Assembly: GCF_004336745.1 (NCBI RefSeq)
Contig: NZ_SJXD01000022.1
Span: forward strand, 496,001-560,000
DNA length: 64,000 nucleotides
Source of the DNA: Roseococcus sp. SYP-B2431
Lineage (GTDB): Bacteria; Pseudomonadota; Alphaproteobacteria; Acetobacterales; Acetobacteraceae
Direction of reading: 5' to 3'
A program made the position numbers and the translations under genes. Of this stretch, positions 32,519-40,815 are shown piece by piece. Position 1 is the first letter of the stretch, and every line of letters starts with the position of its first letter. The notes beneath the pieces were generated by a model. The model saw only the letters and a list, made by a program, of their open reading frames with translations. It was not told the DNA's origin and did no database searches.

Positions 32519-33697
32519 TCAGCGAAGCAAGGCCGGCAACAGCGCGTCGAGCCGGACGCGGCCTTCCGCGGTCGCGACCAGGCGCGGGCCCTGCCATTCC
32601 AGGTAGCCCTCGTCCAGGCAGGCGCCGAGCATCGCGGGATCGATGGTTTCCAGGAATTTCAGGCCGCTGCGGGCCTCGATGCGCGCCGGTTCCACGCCCT
32701 CGGCCAGGCGCAGTCCCATGAGCAGCGCCTCGCGGCCGCGGTCGCGTGGCGAAAGGGTCTCCTCTTCCACGATGGCATGGCCGCTGGCCTGGACGCGCGA
32801 GAGCCATTCCTCGGGCGCGCGATGCCGGCGCGTCGCGATCATCGCCCCCCCGAGAAGCAGGCGCTGATGGGCGCCGGCGCCAATGCCGAGATAGTCGCCG
32901 TAGCGCCAATAGGCGAGGTTGTGGCGGCTCTCGGCGCCCGGCTTCGCATAGTTGCTGACCTCGTAGGGCGCGAGGCCGAAGCGCGCCGCCTCCTCCGCCG
33001 TGGCCTCGTACATCCGGGCCGCGTCCTCCTCCTCCGGGAGCGCGAAGGCGCCGCGCGCATGCTCGGTGAAGAAGCGCGTCCCGGGCTCGATGGTGAGCTG
33101 GTAGAGGCTGAGATGATCGGCCGCCAGCGCCAGGGCCTGGCGCAGCTCGGCGCGCCAGGACTCCTCCGATTGGCCGGGGCGCGCATAGATCAGGTCGAAG
33201 GACAGCCGCGGAAAGGTGCCGCGCGCCGCTTCCAGCGCGGCGATGGCCTGCCCCGCATCGTGCCGGCGGCCCAGGAAGCGCAGCGCCTCCGCGTCCAGCG
33301 ACTGCACGCCGAGCGAGGCGCGGTTCACGCCGGCGGCGGCGAATTCGCGCAGCTTGCCGGTCTCCACGCTGGTGGGATTGGCCTCCAGCGTGATCTCGAT
33401 GTCCTCCGCCGCGTCGAAGAGCTTGCGCGCATCGGCGATGAGGGCCGCGACGGTCTCGGGCTCCATCAGGCTCGGCGTGCCGCCGCCGAAGAAGATGCTG
33501 GCCAGCGGGCGCTTCGAGTTCCGGCCGGGCTCTTCCGCCGCGATCCGCTGCGCTTCATGGACGAGCTCCCGCCGCAGCGCCTCGCGGTGCCGCGCATGAT
33601 CCACGCCGCCTTCGCGCACATGCGAGTTGAAGTCGCAATACGGGCACTTGGAGGCGCAGAAGGGCCAGTGGATGTAGAGGGCGAGGGGCTCGGGCAC
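32519..33697 (-). CDS. hemW: Radical SAM family heme chaperone HemW
   Basis: 392 aa. The N-terminal YIHWPFCASKCPYCDFNSHV holds the 4Fe-4S cluster cysteines Cys14, Cys18 and Cys21. FFGGGTPSLMEPETVAAL, EITLEANPTSVE and GVNRASLGVQSLDAEALRFLGRRH follow in HemW order, and the C-terminal domain has SNYAKPGAESRHNLAYWRYGDYLGIGAGAH. HemW is a heme-transfer protein, often misnamed oxygen-independent coproporphyrinogen oxidase. The start is GTG. It lies 18 bases beyond the phnE2 stop on the same strand and may be co-transcribed with the transporter by read-through. Confidence 0.93.
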   Translation of the reverse strand: MPEPLALYIHWPFCASKCPYCDFNSHVREGGVDHARHREALRRELVHEAQRIAAEEPGRNSKRPLASIFFGGGTPSLMEPETVAALIADARKLFDAAEDIEITLEANPTSVETGKLREFAAAGVNRASLGVQSLDAEALRFLGRRHDAGQAIAALEAARGTFPRLSFDLIYARPGQSEESWRAELRQALALAADHLSLYQLTIEPGTRFFTEHARGAFALPEEEDAARMYEATAEEAARFGLAPYEVSNYAKPGAESRHNLAYWRYGDYLGIGAGAHQRLLLGGAMIATRRHRAPEEWLSRVQASGHAIVEEETLSPRDRGREALLMGLRLAEGVEPARIEARSGLKFLETIDPAMLGACLDEGYLEWQGPRLVATAEGRVRLDALLPALLR

Positions 33698-33715
33698 GGC
33701 GCTTATATAGGCGCT

Positions 33716-34558
33716 TTATCGCGCCCCGATCAGCCTCCGCCGCACCCGGCCCGAGATCCAGTCGATGGCCGCCACGGTGATCACCATCAGGATGATGATG
33801 AAGGCCACCTCGTCCCAGTAACGGACGCGGATGCGTTCGGCGATCTGCAGCCCGATGCCGCCCGCGCCCACGACGCCCAGGATGGTCGCGCTGCGCGTGT
33901 TGCTCTCGAAGAAGTAGAGCACATGGCCCAGCATGACCGGTGCCACCTGCGGCAGCAAGCCGAAGCGCATCACCATCAGCGAGGAGCCGCCCGAGGCCGC
34001 GATGCCCTCAGCCTGCTTCTTCTCGGCATTCTCGGTTGCCTCGGCGAAGAGCTTGGCCAGCACCGCGATATCCGCCGTGGCGATGGCCAGCACGCCGGCC
34101 AGCGGGCCGAGGCCCACCGCGCGCACATAGGCCAGCGCCCAGATCAGCGAATCCACGCCGCGCATGCCGTCGAAGAAGCGGCGCAGCGAGAAGCGGAACA
34201 GCGTGTTCGTCACCACGTTGCGCGCGCCGAGAAAGCCCAGCGGCAGGGCGATGACCGCGGCGATGCAGGTGCCGAGGAAGGCCATGGCGAGGCTCTCGCC
34301 GATGCCGCGCAGGATATCCAGCCAGAGCTCGCCGGGCGAGGGCGGGATCATCAGGCGGACGATCACCATCAGCCCGTTCAGCCCGTTCCAGATCCGCTGC
34401 GGCGTGACCTCGAACATCCAGAGCGTGCCGATGAGCCAGGCGAGGAAGGCGACGCCACCCAGCATGCGAAGCGCCTTGCCGCGCGGGCTCGGACCGAAAG
34501 CGCGCGGCATGCGCGCGCGCCAGGCGTCGATCTCGGCGGGAATCATATGCGGGCTCAC
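33716..34558 (-). CDS. phnE: Phosphonate-type ABC transporter permease PhnE (second copy)
   Basis: 280 aa with about six membrane helices. The EAA-like loop is seen around SSLMVMRFGLLPQVAPVMLGHVLYFFE, followed by RSATILGVVGAGGIGLQIAERI, a strong PhnE mark. WNGLNGLMVIVRLMIPP and ARNVVTNTLFRFSLRRFFDGMRGVDSLIWAL are also typical. GTG at 34558 is used because GGAGG lies eight bases upstream; an ATG 12 bases later has no good site. Last gene of phnCDEE; the two permeases probably form a heterodimer. Confidence 0.92.
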   Translation of the reverse strand: MSPHMIPAEIDAWRARMPRAFGPSPRGKALRMLGGVAFLAWLIGTLWMFEVTPQRIWNGLNGLMVIVRLMIPPSPGELWLDILRGIGESLAMAFLGTCIAAVIALPLGFLGARNVVTNTLFRFSLRRFFDGMRGVDSLIWALAYVRAVGLGPLAGVLAIATADIAVLAKLFAEATENAEKKQAEGIAASGGSSLMVMRFGLLPQVAPVMLGHVLYFFESNTRSATILGVVGAGGIGLQIAERIRVRYWDEVAFIIILMVITVAAIDWISGRVRRRLIGAR

Positions 34559-34613
34559 GGCTGGAGCCTCCGATTCAGCTCTCCGCGGCTCGCGCCGCTG
34601 CGACCATCGGGGC

Positions 34614-35498
34614 TCACGTCACCACCTCGATCACGCGGCGCCGCAGCCGCTCGGAGGTCATGTCGATGAGCATCACCGCGAAGATGATCAGCAGGATGAT
34701 CGCGCTGATCTCCTCGTAGTAGTTGAAGGAGATGACCTTGTAGAGCTCCTCGCCGATGCCGCCCGCGCCCACGAAGCCGATCACGCTGGCCGAGCGCAGG
34801 TTCACCTCGAAGCGCAGCATCGCATAGCTCAGCAGATCCGGCAGCGCGGCCGGCAGCACGGCAAAGCGACAGGCCTCGAACCAGGTGCCGCCGGAGGCGC
34901 GCACGCCATCCCAGGGGCGTAGCTCCACATTCTCCATCGCATCCGCGAAGAGCTTGCCGAGGGCGCCCGTCGTGTGCAGCGCGATGGCGAGAATGCCGGC
35001 CAGCGCCCCCACGCCGAAGGCCCAGACGAAGATGAGCGCGAAGACGATCTCGGGCACGGTGCGCGTGGCTTCGAGCAGGCGCCGCGTCAGTTGGAAGACC
35101 CAATTCGGCGCGCCGAGAGTCTTCGCCGCCGGGAAGGCCAGGAGCATCGCCACGGCCGCGCCCATGAGGGTCGCGATGGCGGCCATCTGCGCCGTCTCGA
35201 AGAGCAGCAGCAGCCAGGCGTCGAGCCGGTAGAACCAGAAGGCGAGGCTGCCCTCGGTCTCCGGGCCGGCGAGGAGGTTCGCCCATTCGAGCGAGGGCAG
35301 GACCTTCGACAGATATTCGCCGATGCGTGGGAAGCCGGCGACGACCGAGGCGGGATGGAACTCGCTCATCCAGGCCGCGGCGGCGAGGAGAACGGCAAGC
35401 ACGGCGACGCCGACCAGCGTGGTCGCGCGGCGTTGCCGGCGCAGGTCGCGGAAGGCCGCCTCCTGCGCCGAAATGGCGGTCGAGCCGGGTGCATGCAT
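34614..35498 (-). CDS. phnE: Phosphonate-type ABC transporter permease PhnE (first copy)
   Basis: 294 aa. A cytosolic N-terminal stretch is followed by a first helix (ATTLVGVAVLAVLLAAAAWM), a loop with GEYLSKVLPSLEW, and the core helices. The pattern ATRTVPEIVFALIFVWAFGVGALAGILA, a WFEACRFAVLPAALPDLLSYAMLRFEVNLRSASVIGFVGAGGIG block and the EEISAIILLIIFAV end are standard PhnE. It is similar in length to and aligns with the next gene but is not identical. The intergenic gaps are 55 and 50 bases. Confidence 0.92.
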   Translation of the reverse strand: MHAPGSTAISAQEAAFRDLRRQRRATTLVGVAVLAVLLAAAAWMSEFHPASVVAGFPRIGEYLSKVLPSLEWANLLAGPETEGSLAFWFYRLDAWLLLLFETAQMAAIATLMGAAVAMLLAFPAAKTLGAPNWVFQLTRRLLEATRTVPEIVFALIFVWAFGVGALAGILAIALHTTGALGKLFADAMENVELRPWDGVRASGGTWFEACRFAVLPAALPDLLSYAMLRFEVNLRSASVIGFVGAGGIGEELYKVISFNYYEEISAIILLIIFAVMLIDMTSERLRRRVIEVVT

Positions 35499-35548
35499 CA
35501 GGAGATGGAACTCACAAATTCATCCGTGCTGAAGACGAGGGCACAGGA

Positions 35549-36556
35549 TCAGCTTCTGCGGCGACGCGCGGCCGCTTCCTCGCGGCGAAGGTCGACGATG
35601 ATCTGGAAGATGTCATGCGTCGCCTCGCGGTAGCCCTGGCCGCCGCCGCGCTCGATCTGCTCGTAGATCGCCGGATGGGTCTTCGGCAGCGCCAGATGGA
35701 ACAGCTTCATGTCCTCCTGGAAGGAGGCGGGCAGCTCGCTGCGCGAGGCGAGCGGGCCGTTCGGGATCGGATCCGAGGTCCAGAGCACGCGGAGATCGGC
35801 CATGTTCACCATGCCCTTCTCGACCATGGCGCGGAGGTTGCCGCGGCTGTAGCCCTGCGCCGGATCGCCCTGGCCCGACACCCAGGTCACGGCGCCGTCG
35901 TACTGGCGCTGCAGCACGGCCACGACCGCCTGCTCATGGCCGCCGCCGAAGCCCGTGCGGGAGAAGTACTGGCCCGGCTCGACGCCGATGCCCTGACGGC
36001 GCAGCGCGAAGCGGGGGATCAGGTAGCCCGAGGTGGAGTTCGGATCGGCCCAGGCCAAGCTCTTGCCGCGCATCTGCTCGAGGTTCTGGATGCCGCTGTC
36101 GGAACGGACGATCAGCACGGAGTGGTAGGCGATGGAGCCGTCATTTTCCTCCGGCACCACCAGCGGCGTGATGCCGCCATGGGTGTCGAGCCAGGCGCCG
36201 GCATAGCCGGAGGAGCCGAGCATGGACATCTCGATCTGCTTCGCGCTGAAGGCCTGCAGCACGCCCGCATAGTCGCTGGCCGGGAAGAGCCGGACCGGAA
36301 CCTTGAAGGTCTCCTGCAGCAGGTTCTGATAGGCGCCGAAGCGACCGAGGCGGTCCGCCTCGTTCTCGCCGCCCAGCAGGCCGATGCGCAGGGTGGGAAC
36401 CTGGTCGGCCCAGGCCTTGCGGCCGGCGGCCGGCATGGCGACGCCGGCATCGGCCGTGCGGCGCATGACGGGGGCGGCGGCCTGGCCACGCGCGATCTGC
36501 GGGAGCAGCGCGGAGGCCCCGAGGGCCAGCGCGCCGAGGCGACGGCGGTTGATCAT
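35549..36556 (-). CDS. phnD: Phosphonate-type ABC transporter substrate-binding protein PhnD
   Basis: 335 aa periplasmic protein. A signal peptide of about 25 residues (RRRLGALALGASALLPQIARGQ) is followed by a Pro/Ala linker, then TLRIGLLGGENEADRLGRF, VPVRLFPASDYAGVLQAFSAKQIEMSMLGSSGYAG, and the phosphonate/phosphite/sulfate-like pocket motif ADPNSTSGYLIPRF. The region FLRTGFGGGHEQAVVAVL-like (SRTGFGGGHEQAVVAVLQ) is also a PhnD mark. Ligand could be a phosphonate, phosphite or aminoethylphosphonate. The linker after the signal is longer than usual. Confidence 0.93.
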   Translation of the reverse strand: MINRRRLGALALGASALLPQIARGQAAAPVMRRTADAGVAMPAAGRKAWADQVPTLRIGLLGGENEADRLGRFGAYQNLLQETFKVPVRLFPASDYAGVLQAFSAKQIEMSMLGSSGYAGAWLDTHGGITPLVVPEENDGSIAYHSVLIVRSDSGIQNLEQMRGKSLAWADPNSTSGYLIPRFALRRQGIGVEPGQYFSRTGFGGGHEQAVVAVLQRQYDGAVTWVSGQGDPAQGYSRGNLRAMVEKGMVNMADLRVLWTSDPIPNGPLASRSELPASFQEDMKLFHLALPKTHPAIYEQIERGGGQGYREATHDIFQIIVDLRREEAAARRRRS

Positions 36557-36576
36557 GTTCCTACTCCGTGCGGTGT

Positions 36577-37401
36577 TCAGGCCAGCGCCGTCTGGCGCGG
36601 CATGTCGAAAGCGGGGGAGGCCTTCACGGCGAGGGCAGCCTCGGCCTGGAACTCGGCCTCGGTGATGCCGTAGATCTGCGTGATGCGGGCCGGGCTGAGC
36701 TCGGACGGCGCGCCGTCGAAGACCACGCGGCCCTGCTGCATGGCGACGACGCGGCCGCAATATTCGCGCGCGGTGTCGAGGTGGTGGAGGTTCACCAGCA
36801 CGGTGATTCCGTCGCGGTTCACCTGGGCCAGCGCGTCCATCACCGTGCGCGCGTTGCGCGGATCGAGGCTCGCGATCGGCTCGTCGGCGAGAATGAGACG
36901 CGGCTGCTGCATCAGCGCGCGGCAGATGGCAACGCGCTGCTGCTGCCCGCCCGAGAGCGTGTCGGAGCGCTGGAGCGCCGTCGGCAACAGGTCGAAACGG
37001 TCGAGCGCGGCCAGCGCCATCGCGCGCTCCTCGGGCGAGAACTGGCAGAGCAACGAGCCGAGCCTCGCCAGGAACCCGTGGCGGTGGTTCAGCCGGCCGA
37101 TCAGCACGTTGGTCAGCACGTCGAGGCGCTGCACGAGGTTGAATTGCTGGAAGATCATGGCGCATTCCGTCCGCCAGTCGCGCAAAGCGCGCCCGCGCAG
37201 CGCGGTGACATCACGCCCCTCGAAGCGGATCTGGCCCTCGCTGGGCTCGGCCAGCCGGTTCACCAGACGCAGCAGCGTGGACTTGCCCGCGCCGGAACGG
37301 CCGATGACGCCCACCATCTGCCCCGCCGGAATCCGCAGGCTCACGCGGTCCACCGCGGCCTTCGCGCCGAAGCGCCGGCTCAGTCCTTCGATCTCGAGCA
37401 T
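36577..37401 (-). CDS. phnC: Phosphonate-type ABC transporter ATPase PhnC
   Basis: 274 aa. Walker [10 protein letters not shown] (34-42), Q-loop [19 protein letters not shown], signature [34 protein letters not shown] and H-loop LVNLHHLD. The [10 protein letters not shown] segment and order match PhnC. ATG at 37401 follows two in-frame GTG codons; ATG is used because GAGGGTGGTG is well placed before it. First gene of the phnCDEE operon; the divergent Bug gene starts 116 bases away. No C-P lyase or phosphonatase genes are seen. Confidence 0.94.
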   Translation of the reverse strand: MLEIEGLSRRFGAKAAVDRVSLRIPAGQMVGVIGRSGAGKSTLLRLVNRLAEPSEGQIRFEGRDVTALRGRALRDWRTECAMIFQQFNLVQRLDVLTNVLIGRLNHRHGFLARLGSLLCQFSPEERAMALAALDRFDLLPTALQRSDTLSGGQQQRVAICRALMQQPRLILADEPIASLDPRNARTVMDALAQVNRDGITVLVNLHHLDTAREYCGRVVAMQQGRVVFDGAPSELSPARITQIYGITEAEFQAEAALAVKASPAFDMPRQTALA

Positions 37402-37517
37402 CACCACCCTCGTTCAACGAGGCGCGGCATAGGCGGCTTGCGTGACAGCCGCGTGACGGTTGCGCGGAGAGCTGATGACAGACAGGTTGTCCCCAAGAAC
37501 ACCTTCGGAGGACTGCC

Positions 37518-38480
37518 ATGAATTCACGTCGCACGCTGCTGGCCGCACCCGCGGTGCTAGCCCTGCCAGCCTCAGCACAGGAGAACTATCCGAGCCGCGC
37601 CATCACCGGCGTCACGGGCTATGCGCCGGGCGGCGTCACTGATGTGAGCGGACGCGCGATCGCCGAGCGAATGTCGCGCGAGCTCGGCGTGCCGGTGGTG
37701 ATCGAGAATCGCGTCGGCGCGGCCACCGCCGTCGCGAACACCCACGTCGCCCAGGCGCGGCCCGACGGCTACACGCTGCTGATGGGCACCTCGACGCTTG
37801 CCATCAATCCGGGCCTGCAGCCCAACCTTACCCCGCGCGATCCGATGCGCGAGCTGGTGCCCGTGGGCATGATGTACCGCACCGCCTTCGCGCTGCACGT
37901 CCATCCGAGCCTGCCGGTGCGCAGCACGGCCGAGTTCATCGCCTATTGCCGGGCCAATCCCGGCCGCGTGAATTTCGGCAGCTCGGGCACCGGCGCGGTG
38001 AACCATCTCGCCCAGGCGCTGCTCGCCCACCGGACCGGGATCGACGTGGTGCACGTTCCTTTCCGCGGCGGCGCACCGGCCCTGATGGAGCTGCGCACCG
38101 GCCGCATCCACGCGATGTTCCAGGCCCTGCTGGAGGCGATCCCGACCTTGCGCGAGGGCAGCACGCGCGGCCTGGGCATCTCCTCGGCCGAGCGCAACGC
38201 CCTGCTGCCCGACCTGCCGCCCGTGGCCGAGGCCGTGCCGGGCTTCGAGGCGGTGTTCTGGCAGGGCGTCTTCGCGCCCGCCGGGACGCCGGAGGCGGTG
38301 GTGCGCAAGCTCGGCGCGGCGCTCGCCGCCGCAACGTCGGACGCCGCGCTGCGTTCCAGGATGGCGGAGCAGGGTGTAGAGCTCATCACCGGCGACGCGG
38401 CCTATCTGCGCGACCTGCTCGCGCGCGAAACCGCGATGTGGGGCGAGCTGATTCGCGGCGCCCAGATCCGTGCGGAGTAG
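37518..38480 (+). CDS. Bug-family tripartite tricarboxylate transporter binding protein
   Basis: 320 aa. Short signal peptide (TLLAAPAVLALPASAQ, cleavage near residue 20), then NYPSRAITGVTGYAPGGVTDVSGRAI, VIENRVGAATAVANTHVAQARPDGYTLLMG and VNFGSSGTGAVNHLAQALLAH. The GYAPGGVTD variant differs from the usual PFPPGG. ATG is preceded by GGAGGACTGCC. Divergent from phnC. A small lipoprotein gene starts with the base after its stop, so the two are probably co-transcribed. Confidence 0.92.
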   Translation: MNSRRTLLAAPAVLALPASAQENYPSRAITGVTGYAPGGVTDVSGRAIAERMSRELGVPVVIENRVGAATAVANTHVAQARPDGYTLLMGTSTLAINPGLQPNLTPRDPMRELVPVGMMYRTAFALHVHPSLPVRSTAEFIAYCRANPGRVNFGSSGTGAVNHLAQALLAHRTGIDVVHVPFRGGAPALMELRTGRIHAMFQALLEAIPTLREGSTRGLGISSAERNALLPDLPPVAEAVPGFEAVFWQGVFAPAGTPEAVVRKLGAALAAATSDAALRSRMAEQGVELITGDAAYLRDLLARETAMWGELIRGAQIRAE

Positions 38481-38666
38481 ATGGCGATGATTCGTGTGCT
38501 TTCCCTCACGCTGGCCCTGGCGCTCGGCGCCTGCGGCCAGCTCGACACCTCGCCCGGCGCCTCCGGCGTGCCGGACACGCCCATCGGCCCGATGAACTTC
38601 ACGCGTGGCCAGATCACCACCGGCGGCCAGGTGATCCTCGACCGCGAGCTGGTTCCGCGGCGCTAG
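38481..38666 (+). CDS. Small putative lipoprotein
   Basis: 61 aa. IRVLSLTLALALGACGQ ends in a good lipobox (LGAC), so Cys at residue 18 is predicted to be lipidated; the remaining 43 residues are Gly/Pro/Thr-rich with FTRGQITTGGQVILDREL. No family recognised. It starts at the base after the Bug gene's stop, and an ATG six bases later is an alternative. Its TAG stop is the first codon of a family A repeat, so it is a complete short gene rather than a truncated one. Confidence 0.65.
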   Translation: MAMIRVLSLTLALALGACGQLDTSPGASGVPDTPIGPMNFTRGQITTGGQVILDRELVPRR

Positions 38667-38768
38667 AGCCTTCTCCGTTCGCAAGGGCTCACGGCAAAGC
38701 CTCTAGCCGCTTCTTTTTCGAGCATCTTTATCCGGCCAGACGATTCCGTCTGGTCGGATGATGCTCTG
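38665..38768 (+). repeat. Structured repeat family A, copy 3
   Basis: It begins in the TAG stop of the small lipoprotein. First hairpin GAGCCTT...AAGGGCTC; second hairpin GAGCATC-TTT-ATCCGGCCAGACG, loop ATTC, CGTCTGGTCGGATGATGCTC. Compared with copy 2 the left arm has GGCCAGACG in place of GACCGGACG, changes that keep the stem by trading one G-T pair for another. Confidence 0.88.
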
Positions 38769-38828
38769 GCCTTTGGCCCCTCAGGCCGCCATGATGCTCC
38801 CAACAAAGGATTTTCCAGGGAGGTTCTC

Positions 38829-40454
38829 ATGCGCGGCCTGATGCAGGAGTACCAGCTCCTCGTCTCGTCCATCCTGCGGCACGCGGCGAAGCACCACCGG
38901 GGTGCGAAGATCGTCTCGGTCGATCCGGAGGGCGTGGCCGGCCGGGCCGGCTGGCCGGAGGTGGCGCAAGGCGCCGCGAAGCTGGCGCAGGCGCTGGCGC
39001 GGCTCGGCGTGAAGCCCGGCGATCGGGTCGCGACGCTCGGCTGGAACTCGCGGCAGCACCTGGAGCTCTACTACGCGGTCTCGGGCATGGGCGCGGTGCT
39101 GCACACGGTGAACCCTCGCCTCTTCGCCGACCAGATCGCCTATATCCTCGAGGATGCGCAGGACGTCCTGATCTTCGTCGATCCCGTGGTGCTGCCGGCG
39201 CTGGCCGCGATCGCCGATCGCCTGCCGGCATCGGTCCGCGCGGTCGTGCTGATGCGTCCCGCGCCGCGACCCGACCTCGCCGTCGAGGTGCTGGAGCAGG
39301 GCGCGCTCTGCGCGGCGGAGTCGGACGACTACGCCTGGCCCGTCCTGGACGAGCGCTCCGCCTCCTCGCTCTGCTACACCTCGGGCACGACCGGCATGCC
39401 GAAGGGGGTGCTCTACTCGCACCGCTCGACGGTGCTGCACGCCATGGCCGCCATCCAGCCCGACGCCTTCGGGCTCGCCGCGGTGGATGTCGCGATGCCC
39501 GTCGTGCCGATGTTCCATGTGAACGCCTGGGGCATCCCCTATGCCGCGCCGATGTCCGGCGCTTCGCTGGTGCTGCCTGGGCCGAAGCTCGATCCCGCGA
39601 GCCTGTTCCACCTGTTCGAGACCGAAGGCGTCACCTTCTCGGCCGGCGTGCCGACGATCTGGACGCTGATGCTGCAATGGCTGCGTGAGGATCCGTCGCG
39701 CCGCTTCGCGAAGCCGCCGCGGCTGGTGGTGGGCGGCACGGCGCTGCCCGTCGCGATCACCGCGGGCTTCCTGAAGGAATACGGCGTGCCGATCCTGCAT
39801 GCCTGGGGCATGTCGGAGATGAGTCCGCTGGGCAGCCTCAACGCGCCGAAGCCCGAGAATGCGGATTGGGATCAGGACCGGCTGCTCGACTACGGCCGCA
39901 AGCAGGGCCGCGCCCTCTTCGGCGTGGATTTCCGCGTGCTGGACGGCGACGGAAAGCCCATCGCCGAGGACGGCGTCGCCTTCGGCGAGCTGGAGGTGCA
40001 GGGCCCCTGGGTGGCCGGCGGCTATTTCAATCGCGAGAGCGATCCCGCCGTCACGCCGGACGGATGGTTCCGCACCGGCGATGTCGTGACGATCGACGCG
40101 CTGGGGCAGATCGAGATCGTCGATCGCGCGAAGGACGTCATCAAGTCGGGCGGCGAGTGGATCAGCTCCATCACGCTGGAGAACCTGGCCATGGCGCATC
40201 CCGACGTCGCGCTGGCGGCGGCGATCCCGGTGCACCATCCGAAATGGGATGAACGGCCGCTGCTGCTGGTCGTGCCGCGACAGGGCACGGAGCCGACGCC
40301 GGAGAGCATCCTCGCGGTGCTGGAGGGGAAGGTCGCGAAGTGGTGGATGCCCGACCGCGTGGAGTTCCTGGAGACGCTGCCGCTCACGGCGACGGGCAAG
40401 CTGTGGAAGGCGGAGCTGAAGCGGCGGTTCAAGGACTACTCGCTGCCCGGCTGA
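38829..40454 (+). CDS. Medium/long-chain acyl-CoA ligase
   Basis: 541 aa adenylate-forming enzyme: fatty acid + ATP + CoA to acyl-CoA. P-loop SSLCYTSGTTGMPKGVLYSH, the A5 block HAWGMSEMSPLGSL, the adenylate site WFRTGDVVTIDALGQIEIVDRAKDVIKSGGEWIS and the C-terminal catalytic Lys in LTATGKLWK are complete. The type (long N-terminus YQLLVSSILRHAAKHHRG) matches AlkK-like medium-chain ligases. The ATG follows GGGAGGTTCTC. Followed by a 51-aa reading frame and an oligopeptide-type binding protein. Confidence 0.94.
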   Translation: MRGLMQEYQLLVSSILRHAAKHHRGAKIVSVDPEGVAGRAGWPEVAQGAAKLAQALARLGVKPGDRVATLGWNSRQHLELYYAVSGMGAVLHTVNPRLFADQIAYILEDAQDVLIFVDPVVLPALAAIADRLPASVRAVVLMRPAPRPDLAVEVLEQGALCAAESDDYAWPVLDERSASSLCYTSGTTGMPKGVLYSHRSTVLHAMAAIQPDAFGLAAVDVAMPVVPMFHVNAWGIPYAAPMSGASLVLPGPKLDPASLFHLFETEGVTFSAGVPTIWTLMLQWLREDPSRRFAKPPRLVVGGTALPVAITAGFLKEYGVPILHAWGMSEMSPLGSLNAPKPENADWDQDRLLDYGRKQGRALFGVDFRVLDGDGKPIAEDGVAFGELEVQGPWVAGGYFNRESDPAVTPDGWFRTGDVVTIDALGQIEIVDRAKDVIKSGGEWISSITLENLAMAHPDVALAAAIPVHHPKWDERPLLLVVPRQGTEPTPESILAVLEGKVAKWWMPDRVEFLETLPLTATGKLWKAELKRRFKDYSLPG

Positions 40455-40477
40455 CCTGGCCTGGGCTACGAGAGCGG

Positions 40478-40633
40478 ATGGCTGACACGGATCAGCACCC
40501 GATCTGCGCGCACCGTGTGCTGGAGAGCACCTTCGGTCCGGTCTCGGTCTGGATGGAAGCTCCCGCCCCCGAGGGCGACGACGACGACGACTGCTGCCGC
40601 CACCACATCAAAGGCCCGCGCACGGACGCGTGA
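40478..40633 (+). CDS. Small acidic hypothetical protein with Asp run and Cys pair
   Basis: 51 aa. MADTDQHPICAHRVLES starts it; near the end five Asp in a row are followed by a Cys-Cys pair and RHH. A weak GAGAGCGG site precedes the ATG. The Cys/His content could bind a metal, but there is no recognised family. It may be a chance frame; it is listed because composition (acidic, Cys-rich) differs from random high-GC frames, which are usually Arg/Ala/Pro-rich. Confidence 0.35.
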   Translation: MADTDQHPICAHRVLESTFGPVSVWMEAPAPEGDDDDDCCRHHIKGPRTDA

Positions 40634-40815
40634 GCTGTGCCATTCGGTCGCTGGCGAAGGGACGTGATCCGTCCTCCTCTGCCCAGGCCCGAGGCGCGGC
40701 TGCGCGCGGATGAGGCAGAACGGTCGGCGCGACATCCGCGCGGGCCATTTGGCTGCTTGCGCGCGTCCTGGCCGGAGCCCTCCAATTCCCTGTCTCGTCA
40801 GGGAGAGGCCCACCC

